Below, in pieces: positions 55,089-62,293 of a stretch of DNA of 64,000 nt. Location of the stretch: contig NZ_CP036299.1 in the NCBI RefSeq assembly GCF_007752345.1, positions 992,001 to 1,056,000 of the forward strand, given 5' to 3'. Made by a program: the position numbers and the translations under genes. The notes under the pieces were generated by a model. It saw only the letters and a program-made list of their open reading frames with translations, was not told the origin of the DNA and did no database searches. This DNA comes from Planctopirus ephydatiae (GTDB lineage Bacteria > Planctomycetota > Planctomycetia > Planctomycetales > Planctomycetaceae). Numbering within the stretch: the stretch's first letter is position 1; each line of letters starts with the position of its first letter.

Positions 55089-55700
55089 ATGAGGATTGGC
55101 CTGTACGGAGGGACGTTCGACCCCGTTCATCTGGCACATCTGGTGCTGGCGGAGACCTGCCGGGAAAAACTGCAACTGGATCAAGTCTGGTTCATTCCGG
55201 CATATCAACCTCCGCATAAGCCGGGGCGAGTTATACTGGAGCCGAAGCACCGCATTCAGATGCTCAAGCTGGCCGTTGTGGGCATGCCTTGTTTCAAAGT
55301 CGAGCCCGTTGAAATCCAGCGTGGAGAAATCTCTTACACAGTCGACACTTTGCGTCAGCTACAGCAGCTTCACCCGAAGCATGAGTTTTTCCTCCTCATG
55401 GGTGCTGATTCGCTCACGATGCTCCATACCTGGAAAGAGCCCCAGGCGTTATTCGATCTGGCCACAATCGCGGTAGTAAATCGAGGGAAGGATCCCGCTC
55501 CCGGAGTTGAGGATCTTGGCGAACTCAAATCTCTCGTGGGCGAAGCGGCTCTCGCGAAAATACTCCATGTTCGCATGCCCGGGATGGATCTCAGTGCCAC
55601 CACTCTGCGAGAGCACGTCGCTCAGGGGCAGAGCATTCGATTTCTCGTGCCTCGCGCTGTCGAAGCCTACATCGAGGCCAATCACTGCTATCGGAGCTGA
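55089..55700 (+). CDS. nadD: Nicotinate-nucleotide adenylyltransferase NadD
   Basis: 203 residues. NadD joins nicotinate mononucleotide to ATP, giving deamido-NAD in NAD synthesis. The nucleotidyltransferase marks are complete: IGLYGGTFDPVHLAHLVLAE (G-G-x-F-x-P-x-H-x-x-H), FIPAYQPPHKPG, PVEIQRGEISYTVDTLRQL, FFLLMGADSLTMLHTWKEP, and DLSATTLREHVAQGQSIRFLVP (the I/L-S-S/A-T-x-L/I-R block). Length is normal. The ATG is preceded by a weak ribosome site, so an overlap effect with the upstream ricT-like gene is possible. Cytoplasmic. Confidence 0.95.
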   Translation: MRIGLYGGTFDPVHLAHLVLAETCREKLQLDQVWFIPAYQPPHKPGRVILEPKHRIQMLKLAVVGMPCFKVEPVEIQRGEISYTVDTLRQLQQLHPKHEFFLLMGADSLTMLHTWKEPQALFDLATIAVVNRGKDPAPGVEDLGELKSLVGEAALAKILHVRMPGMDLSATTLREHVAQGQSIRFLVPRAVEAYIEANHCYRS

Positions 55701-55963
55701 AAATCAGGCGAAGCTTCGAATCACTCATTGATGAAGTGACGTTACCGCTGTTTTTGTCATTTTAACCTGCTTCGAACCAGGCAAATCGTGCCGAGAAGGG
55801 CTTGCCCTCTTTGTTTCGCCTGGCAATTTGATTACCCTTCAGCAGTGCGGTGAATGCCACTGGTTTCTTCACTCGGCGAGTTGTCGGCAAAGGGTCTCCA
55901 TCTCAACAAGTCGAATGCCTCACCAGTTCGGGCAGATTGAGTCTTTTCTTTCCGAGAAATGGA

Positions 55964-57766
55964 ATGCAACGCTTACTGTCTCTTCTTCAGTACTCGCTGC
56001 TTTGGGGCATTCTGGTCTCTGGCAGCACGTGCCTGTTTCAGGGCGAAGCTCTGGCACAGGGTGGCGCTGTCACCACCGCCGCACCCTCGACTTATCCTCC
56101 TGTTCCGGGTGGTTTGTTCTACCGGGGAAATAACCCGACCCAACCGGGTTCTGCGGGATTTTACTTCAGTCTCCCGATGCTCATCTTCTCACTGTCGCTG
56201 GTCACGCTGATGGTCTGGACCTTGGGCTGGATTGCTGATGATGCACGCAGTCTGAAGGTCCGCCCTGAGTTCTGGAATACGCTGGGTTTGCTGGTCGCCG
56301 CCGCCGCTGTGCTGATTTTGTATCTCGGGCCGACACCGCTGGTGGCCGTCCTCGGATTTCTGATCTGCTATGCCGGTTTACTGGGAGGCTATGCTCCCGA
56401 ACGTAACCGCAAGGTTCCTGAAAACTCGAAGATCCTCACCCCTTATCATCTGCAGACAATTGCCATACGCGGCCTGGCACGCCTCGGGATTGAAGTGGGT
56501 GGCAAGAAAGCTGTCCATGCCGCCATGGGGCCACCCATCACGTTTATCGGGAAGTCGAATAAAGGGGCTGGAGAGGTCGATCGATCGAGGCAAGTCGAAA
56601 GTAGCCGAGGCTACACTTCCGCTCGGGAACTTGTCTACGACGCCATTCTTCGCCGGGCGACCGACATTCACCTCGAACCTAAAGACGACGAATTCGCCGT
56701 CCGGCTGCGCGTCGACGGAGTGATGTTCCCTGCAGAACCATTCGATCGGCCCACCGGCGAATCGGTCGTGAACATTTTCAAAGTTCTCGGAGCGATGGAT
56801 ATCACCGAACGCCGCAAGCCACAGGACGGCAGCTTCCGTGCTGAGACTGAAGGTCGCGAGATTGACTTTCGTGTCGCCACACAGGGAACACAGTTCGGCG
56901 AGAAGATGTCGCTGCGTATTCTCGACGGTGGTTCAACAGTCCGCCGCCTGGCAGATCTGGGCATGCGCAAGCAGTTGATCGAGCAGATCGTCGGAATCGT
57001 GCAGCAACCTCACGGATTGTTCCTCTCCTGCGGGCCAACCGGTGCGGGTAAATCGACCACACTTTATGCTGCCTTACAGGAAATCAACCGCTACGAAAAC
57101 AACATCATCACTGTCGAAGATCCCGTCGAATACAAGATGGACGGTGTGACCCAGATCGAAATCAATCAAAAAGCCGGTCAGACCTTTGCCGCCTCTTTGC
57201 GCAGTATTCTTCGCCAGGATCCCGATGTGGTGATGCTGGGCGAAATTCGTGATGGAGAAACCGCCAAGATCGCCTGCCAGGCAGCCAATACCGGACACAT
57301 GGTCTTCTCGACAGTTCACGCCAACGACACGATCACAGCCCTCTCACGCTTGATCGATCTCGGTGTCGAGCCGTTCCTGCTCTCCGATTCGCTCTCAGCC
57401 ATTCTCGGCCAGCGGCTCTGTCGTAAATTGTGCGACGACTGCAAAGAGTCGTATAAGCCCTCCTCCGATCAACTGGAGAAGATCGGCCTGCCAGCCGAGA
57501 AAGCCGGTGTGTTTTACCGTCCGCCCAAGGATGGAACCGATGCCTGCCCCACTTGCAGTGGCATGGGATACATGGGACGAATCGGTGTTTTTGAACTGCT
57601 GGTAATTAACGATCGCATTCGTGACCTGCTGCGGGAATCTCCGAACATGACCTCCGTCCGGGCCGAAGCCCGTAAACAGGGCATGCTCTACATGCGCGAA
57701 GAAGGCCTGCGACTGGTTCTCAAAGGAACAACAAGCCTCGAAGAACTTCTCCGCGTGGTGAAATAG
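55964..57766 (+). CDS. PilB/GspE-type ATPase with N-terminal membrane domain
   Basis: About 600 residues. The frame opens at 55850, but the ATG at 55964 starts a clear signal-like segment (MQRLLSLLQYSLLWGILVSG...EALAQ). Three membrane helices follow (FSLPMLIFSLSLVTLMVWTLGWI; TLGLLVAAAAVLILYLG; PLVAVLGFLICYAGLLGG). The cytoplasmic ATPase then begins: SARELVYDAILRRATDIHLEP, Walker A CGPTGAGKSTT, Walker B DVVMLGEIRDGETA, His box STVHANDT, and a Cys4 motif (LCRKLCDDCKES and CPTCSGMGYMGRIGVFELL). Ordinary PilB/GspE is a soluble peripheral ATPase, so this membrane anchor is unusual. It powers pilus or secretion assembly. No platform gene is adjacent. Confidence 0.9.
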   Translation: MQRLLSLLQYSLLWGILVSGSTCLFQGEALAQGGAVTTAAPSTYPPVPGGLFYRGNNPTQPGSAGFYFSLPMLIFSLSLVTLMVWTLGWIADDARSLKVRPEFWNTLGLLVAAAAVLILYLGPTPLVAVLGFLICYAGLLGGYAPERNRKVPENSKILTPYHLQTIAIRGLARLGIEVGGKKAVHAAMGPPITFIGKSNKGAGEVDRSRQVESSRGYTSARELVYDAILRRATDIHLEPKDDEFAVRLRVDGVMFPAEPFDRPTGESVVNIFKVLGAMDITERRKPQDGSFRAETEGREIDFRVATQGTQFGEKMSLRILDGGSTVRRLADLGMRKQLIEQIVGIVQQPHGLFLSCGPTGAGKSTTLYAALQEINRYENNIITVEDPVEYKMDGVTQIEINQKAGQTFAASLRSILRQDPDVVMLGEIRDGETAKIACQAANTGHMVFSTVHANDTITALSRLIDLGVEPFLLSDSLSAILGQRLCRKLCDDCKESYKPSSDQLEKIGLPAEKAGVFYRPPKDGTDACPTCSGMGYMGRIGVFELLVINDRIRDLLRESPNMTSVRAEARKQGMLYMREEGLRLVLKGTTSLEELLRVVK

Positions 57767-57865
57767 CTGATAACTGATTTTTTGATGTCATTGTGATGGG
57801 TTGGAATTGGTCTATGCCTCCAGGCATGGAACAACACTTTATTGAGAGATACAGGGCCAAGAGCC

Positions 57866-58540
57866 ATGATTGATGTTTTACTTCTGGCCATCCTGGGTGT
57901 GGTCACCTGGTGTGTCGCCAGTGACGGTGCATGGTCGGCAGTGGTCACTTTTCTGTGCACACTGATCGCTGGCCTGATTGCCATGAATTTCTTCGAACCA
58001 GTAGCAGCACTGCTGGAAGGGATCTCGCCATTTTTTGCCAATCGTTCCGATATGATTGCCCTGTTGGGCCTGTTTATCGCTGCCCTTTTCGCATTGCGAC
58101 TGGGCTTTGAACAACTGGTGAAATTGCACGTCGAAGTCGCCCCCATGGCTCATGAACCCATTCGCTGGGCCTTTGCGTTTTTTACAGGCTATGTGAGCAT
58201 GGCCTTCCTGCTGACGGCTCTGCACACCGCCCCATTGCCACGAGAGTTTTTGGGATTTCGAGCCGAGCGTCCCAACTTCCTGGGCCTGGCCGCTCCTGAT
58301 CGTCAATGGCTGGGTTTGACTCAGTTTGTTTCCGAACACGCCCTCGCTCGCGGCGACGGCCATTCGTTCGATACGGCCCGCATGAAAGTCGCCAGCTATC
58401 CCAACAGCGAGTGGTCCTCATTCCCCATTCGTTATGCCACCCGCCGCGAACGATTTTCCACCGGGATGGGCGCTGCTGCCGCACCCGCACAACCTGTCAC
58501 CACCCCCGGCGCACCTGTCACCACCAACCCGGGGTTCTAG
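57866..58540 (+). CDS. CvpA-family membrane protein
   Basis: 224 residues from ATG at 57866; the frame is open from TTG at 57842. It begins MIDVLLLAILGVVTWCVASD and has four membrane helices, with VVTFLCTLIAGLIAMNFFEPVAALL and ALLGLFIAALFALRLGFEQL, the layout of CvpA (colicin V production / proton-linked membrane family). The C-terminus is Pro/Thr/Ala-rich (AAAPAQPVTTPGAP) and likely cytoplasmic or exported. It lies 99 bases after the PilB-like gene in the same direction and may share its transcript. Function in planctomycetes unknown. Confidence 0.78.
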   Translation: MIDVLLLAILGVVTWCVASDGAWSAVVTFLCTLIAGLIAMNFFEPVAALLEGISPFFANRSDMIALLGLFIAALFALRLGFEQLVKLHVEVAPMAHEPIRWAFAFFTGYVSMAFLLTALHTAPLPREFLGFRAERPNFLGLAAPDRQWLGLTQFVSEHALARGDGHSFDTARMKVASYPNSEWSSFPIRYATRRERFSTGMGAAAAPAQPVTTPGAPVTTNPGF

Positions 58541-58650
58541 GAAGCTTATCTCCCACTTTCCAGACTCTTTTCCATCCTTCGTGCTCTTCGAGGCCTTCGT
58601 GGCGAACTCGCAGCTCATCGGATGCAATTTCCATGAAAAACAGCGCTCTT

Positions 58651-58681
58651 TGTGCCATGCTTGCAGCTCTGGGCAAGCATG
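58651..58681. repeat. Palindromic repeat, copy B
   Basis: CATGCTTG 58656-58663 and CAAGCATG 58674-58681 flank CAGCTCTGGG. The 31 bases are the exact reverse complement of 17403-17433. It is 110 bases after the CvpA-like stop, in a 335-base gap (58541-58875) with no other feature I can support. Confidence 0.75.
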
Positions 58682-58875
58682 GCTTCGTAGCCCATAACGC
58701 ACTGTCGTTTCCTGAGAAACAGATCTCAACTTGAAATGGCGAGTTGAAACCCGCTCAAATACATGTGCATGAAAGAGCTCGCTTGGCGATCAACAGCCTG
58801 CATCTCGATGGAGCACGCTGCTGATCAAAAGTGGCATTTCGCATGAGGGACGGTGCGTCCTCAGGAACCCGACGG

Positions 58876-59763
58876 ATGGCTGAAACTCAGGACACTCCCG
58901 CCCCGCCGGATCAGCCTGAGCCGCCATCTCGGCCCAAAAGTCTCTGGCAGATCATGCGGGGAGAACCTGCATCAGATTCTCTTCCTCACCCTGTCGAAAC
59001 CCTGGCAGCAGATCCCGACGCTACACAGCTCCAGGCAACGGAAGCTGCTCGCGATGCTGAGAAGATGATCCCCACAGCCCGTGGTGCTCCGCCCCTCCGT
59101 GGCCTCTGGCATGTCATGCGGGAGCCGAAGCAGCCCCAGCGGCTTCCCGCCGCCCCTGCATTTCGATCACTCCAGCGCAAGCCCGCTCAGGCGATCAACT
59201 CAGAATCTGCTCCTTTGGCAGATGGTCAACAAGCTGCTCCCCCGGTAACGGCAGAAAAAGTCCGTCAAGCCCGCTGGTATACCGCAGGCATGCAGTTTCG
59301 TGCATCCAGCCCGGAAGTCGCCACTCGATATCCACATGTCGTTCGTCGAGGAACATCAGTCACTGCTCCCGTTGATGATATGCAGACCGGTTTGGACGTC
59401 ATCGCGCCAATACATACCACAGAGTTGGAAGCTGAACTCCTCTACGAGCGACTGACTCCCGTAACCTCTGCCTGGACGTGGATCGGCCGGGGAGCCACAT
59501 CGACTTTGGCCGCATTTCTGTTCTCACCACTGGCGCAGTGGGAGAGCCTATGGTGGGAACTCCCGGCGACAATCTTCGGGTTCGGCGGCCTGTTCTGTGC
59601 CTGCCTCGCCATGACCGAAGCCGAAAGGCGGTATCTTTACAGTGCCGGGCCTCATGGAGACCAAGCCGCCCGGCAATCCACAGACATTCAACTGGCGACA
59701 GCCGCCCTGCTGATACTAGCCGCCACCACCAGCATCTTCATCGGGCCATTCGTTTGGGGTTAA
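58876..59763 (+). CDS. Hypothetical membrane protein with a repeated L-W-x-x-M-R motif
   Basis: 295 residues from ATG at 58876, with AGGA about 9 bases upstream; GTG at 58831 and ATG at 58843 are alternatives. The N-terminal half is Pro/Ala-rich and probably disordered. It contains two copies of a short motif: RPKSLWQIMRGEP and RGLWHVMREPKQP. Two hydrophobic segments follow near the C-terminus (WIGRGATSTLAAFLFSPLA and a pair TIFGFGGLFCACLAMTEAE / TAALLILAATTSIFIGPFVWG). No family recognised. The motif pair looks like a peptide that binds a partner. It is convergent with the lipoprotein gene, 21 bases away. Confidence 0.6.
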   Translation: MAETQDTPAPPDQPEPPSRPKSLWQIMRGEPASDSLPHPVETLAADPDATQLQATEAARDAEKMIPTARGAPPLRGLWHVMREPKQPQRLPAAPAFRSLQRKPAQAINSESAPLADGQQAAPPVTAEKVRQARWYTAGMQFRASSPEVATRYPHVVRRGTSVTAPVDDMQTGLDVIAPIHTTELEAELLYERLTPVTSAWTWIGRGATSTLAAFLFSPLAQWESLWWELPATIFGFGGLFCACLAMTEAERRYLYSAGPHGDQAARQSTDIQLATAALLILAATTSIFIGPFVWG

Positions 59764-59784
59764 TACAACTGATGGCGGATCGAA

Positions 59785-60228
59785 TTAACCAACCTGCTTT
59801 TTGGCTTTTTCCAGGGAAAGCTCGACATTGTTTGTTCCTGCATCAACTCGAATGCCTTCCGGAAACGTGTAATTGACCGGTGGTAGATAGGCTGGTCCCT
59901 GTGATTCGGGACTGGTTCCCGCAGGAGCTTTAGGGTCAACCTGCATGGGCATGGCCACCTTCACAGTATGCGTGCCGACCACTGCACCAGGTTGCTTTCC
60001 GCCGCTGACCGTTAAAGTGAATGCACCGTTAGCATCCGTTGTGCCCAAAGAGGTGGGGCCTTTCATAGGACTGAAGAAGACCTGAGCCCCTTCCACTCCT
60101 TGTCCATTCAGCGTGACTCGCCCATCAACAGGAGCTAGTGGTGGGAGATCATCACCGGCACCACAGCCAAGACTCAAGACCAGGAGCCCAAAGGAAAGTA
60201 CAGCGCAGCGTCGAGAACAAAGCGGCAT
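59785..60228 (-). CDS. Small planctomycete lipoprotein, DUF1559 neighbour
   Basis: 147 residues. GAGG lies about 10 bases before the ATG. The signal (CAVLSFGLLVLSLGC) ends in a good lipobox L-S-L-G-C. The mature domain starts with Pro-Leu-rich linker, then PVDGRVTLNGQGVEGAQVFFSP and GTTDANGAFTLTVSGGK, the beta-sandwich pattern of carboxypeptidase-regulatory-like domains. VGTHTVKVAMP matches the same family. It follows DUF1559 copy 3 on the minus strand, separated by a strong hairpin. Like the other two lipoproteins, it is probably a partner or accessory of the adjacent DUF1559 protein. Confidence 0.82.
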   Translation of the reverse strand: MPLCSRRCAVLSFGLLVLSLGCGAGDDLPPLAPVDGRVTLNGQGVEGAQVFFSPMKGPTSLGTTDANGAFTLTVSGGKQPGAVVGTHTVKVAMPMQVDPKAPAGTSPESQGPAYLPPVNYTFPEGIRVDAGTNNVELSLEKAKKQVG

Positions 60229-60278
60229 GTCGATAATACCTCAATAGAGAAAATCACAGGAAAGTCTGTTCAGCACAG

Positions 60279-60316
60279 AAAACGCCACTTGTCACCATGA
60301 GAGGCGACAAGTGGCG
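60279..60316 (-). terminator. Terminator-like hairpin after DUF1559 gene 3
   Basis: CGCCACTTGTC 60283-60293 and GACAAGTGGCG 60306-60316 are perfect 11-bp arms around a 12-base loop. On the minus strand the stem is followed by TTTTCTG. It starts 27 bases after the DUF1559 stop, between it and its lipoprotein. Confidence 0.78.
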
Positions 60317-60342
60317 CTGAAGAGTGAATGGCAAAAGACAGA

Positions 60343-61377
60343 TTAGAACTCCCCGAGAGGAACTCCATCAGCCTTCGAGCACAGATTCGCCCAGGTTGGC
60401 TCGTTGATGTTCTCAGACACAAATCGAACGCTGCCATCCGCCATTAGAATGTGAGCCCCACCCGTATGTGCCGAAATCACCTTGGTGTGCCGCTGATAGG
60501 GGAGCTGTGACCCATAAGGAGCAGCTTTGTCGTTAATCAAACCGCGGGTGGTGGTAATCCCATGCCACCAGTCTGAACCACCATTTCCGCCACTCCACAG
60601 GCCACCCGAGTGAGCAGAAGCTCGACAATCTCTCCCACCATAAGAGCATGTGGGATCAATATTAGACTGTTCCGCGACCATCACGGTATTCGATGTGCCA
60701 TCTGTAATCTTGGCGACATCGACAGGAGGAATGGAAATACTATTGCCGCTACCGTCGAGAGCCGTTGCCGTGATGATGACGCCATTCCAATTGCTGCGAG
60801 CATATGTTCCCCAATGGCTGGGTGTTGGGCAGCAACTGTTATTCAAAGCAGGATCATTGTAAGCACCCGAGATCCCCGCATAGTCTGCCACCTGAACGGC
60901 TCCAGCCGTGTTGGGGACACCCATAGTGGTTTGAGTGATGGAATTCGGTGTCTGTGAACGCGTGGTGGAAAGCGGATTCGATGGACAATTGACTCCAGGG
61001 ACTCGCAATGTCGTCATGGTCACCCAGTTGCGAGCGACGCCATCCTGACCGGTAAAATCGTTGGTATTAACGAAGTCGAGAGTGTTGAACGCAGGTGCCT
61101 GATCCATCATCGGCAGGATCCTCACCAGCCACGAAGCTGACTTGATCGTAGAGGCACCTGAGCCGACCAGACGAAAGTTGGCAAACGGGAACTGGCGATT
61201 CGTGTCGTGATAATTGTGCAGCGCCAGGCCAATCTGCTTGAGATTGTTGCGGCACTGCGTACGGCGAGCCGCTTCCCGAGCCTGCTGCACAGCCGGCAAC
61301 AACAGAGCAATCAAAATCGCAATGATCGCAATGACCACCAGTAACTCAATCAGCGTAAATCCTGAACGTTTAGGCAT
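60343..61377 (-). CDS. DUF1559 protein with type IV pilin-like N-terminus (copy 3)
   Basis: 344 residues. GGGAG is 7 bases before the ATG at 61377. The leader is very short (MPKRS), so cleavage at G-F-T-L-I-E would leave almost the full chain. The helix, [20 protein letters not shown] and NYHDTNRQF are conserved. The C-terminus has [20 protein letters not shown], where relatives have G-D-G, and ends PLGEF. Its middle part has many Asn/Ser/Cys residues (CGCCPTP-like region near residue 185). It is followed by a hairpin and the lipoprotein gene, in the opposite orientation to copies 1 and 2. Confidence 0.94.
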   Translation of the reverse strand: MPKRSGFTLIELLVVIAIIAILIALLLPAVQQAREAARRTQCRNNLKQIGLALHNYHDTNRQFPFANFRLVGSGASTIKSASWLVRILPMMDQAPAFNTLDFVNTNDFTGQDGVARNWVTMTTLRVPGVNCPSNPLSTTRSQTPNSITQTTMGVPNTAGAVQVADYAGISGAYNDPALNNSCCPTPSHWGTYARSNWNGVIITATALDGSGNSISIPPVDVAKITDGTSNTVMVAEQSNIDPTCSYGGRDCRASAHSGGLWSGGNGGSDWWHGITTTRGLINDKAAPYGSQLPYQRHTKVISAHTGGAHILMADGSVRFVSENINEPTWANLCSKADGVPLGEF

Positions 61378-61999
61378 CGACCAGCTCCCAAAAATTTAAA
61401 AAAAACTCAAACGACAGCCCGAAATGGCAAATGAGTGGAAACACTATTTCATAAAGATGCAGCAATAAGCATTCCACGAAAAGATCATGGCGATTGTTGT
61501 TTTGCGAATTATAGGGTTCTCGTCGATCGACAAGCCGGATTTTGTGATAAGTCGAGCTTCAAGAAACTGAAGCTTTGTCAGAACTCTACCGCAGAAAATC
61601 AGTCGCCCTTCTTCTGATCAATGAAAACACTGATACTTATAGAAAGTTGCTGGAATTCCGGGCAGAAATGTGCCTGAAGTTTTATCAGTCCGGTAGACAG
61701 AATACAACAACAGGTTTTGATCTGTGTACTGTTTTTCTGACAAATGCGTAGGTGATATGCACGAAATGTCAGATAGAATTCCATAAGAAAAATCATAAGA
61801 TTGATGAATTGCCCGTACTGTTCTTGAGAGGTCTGGAATCAGTGGCAACACTAATGATTTCCTCGTGAGCACGCCGTATTCCCGCGACAAAAAGCAAATT
61901 GTCCGGGAGGCCACGACCAGAAATTCGCCCCGGAGAACCTCCCGGCAATCCACGCCTCGCTTGCAACTAACGGGTCTGGCGACTAATTTTAAGGAGCCT
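61378..61999. other. 622-base intergenic region upstream of tRNA-Val and DUF1559 gene 3
   Basis: No gene is supported; the small minus-strand frames are low in conserved features. The region is A+T-rich near 61378-61800. An 8-bp inverted repeat (CCGGGAGG 61903-61910 / CCTCCCGG 61938-61945) lies just upstream of the likely tRNA promoter. Confidence 0.4.
61961..61989 (+). promoter_or_regulatory. Likely promoter of tRNA-Val
   Basis: TTGCAA (61961-61966) and TAATTT (61984-61989) are spaced exactly 17 bases apart. The -10 box ends 10 bases before the mature tRNA 5' end, a fitting distance for a tRNA with a short leader. The box matches are moderate. Confidence 0.4.
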
Positions 62000-62073
62000 G
62001 GACGATTGGCTCAGTTGGTTAGAGCGCCACGTTGACATCGTGGAGGTCACTGGTTCGAGTCCAGTATCGTCCA
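62000..62073 (+). tRNA. tRNA-Val (anticodon GAC)
   Basis: 74 bases fold into a full cloverleaf: acceptor GGACGAT / ATCGTCC with discriminator A; D arm GCTC / GAGC; anticodon arm CCACG / CGTGG around TTGACAT, so the anticodon is GAC at 62034-62036 and reads GUC and GUU; T arm ACTGG / CCAGT around TTCGAGT. The 3' CCA is not encoded. A terminator hairpin follows at 62110. It is not split by any insertion. Confidence 0.97.
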
Positions 62074-62109
62074 ATCCGCCAAATCTGCCCGCCTCATCAG
62101 CAAGCATCA

Positions 62110-62144
62110 CAACCCCGCAAAACGCCTTGTTTTGTGGGGTTTTC
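62110..62144 (+). terminator. Intrinsic terminator of tRNA-Val
   Basis: AACCCC-G-CAAAAC 62110-62122 pairs with GTTTTG-T-GGGGTT 62128-62140 (13 positions, one G-T wobble), loop GCCTT, followed by TTCT. Confidence 0.85.
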
Positions 62145-62293
62145 TCGTGTGGGTGGGAGGAATGGCCAGTGGCGGGTCATTGCCAATCAAGGGATCGAAT
62201 TTCCGTCCGATGCTGTCTCTTGAGCATCGCGAAGATTGGTTGGCAACTTTTGTTCATCAGCTGCACGTCCGTGCTGATGTTTTCGCCAACCGC

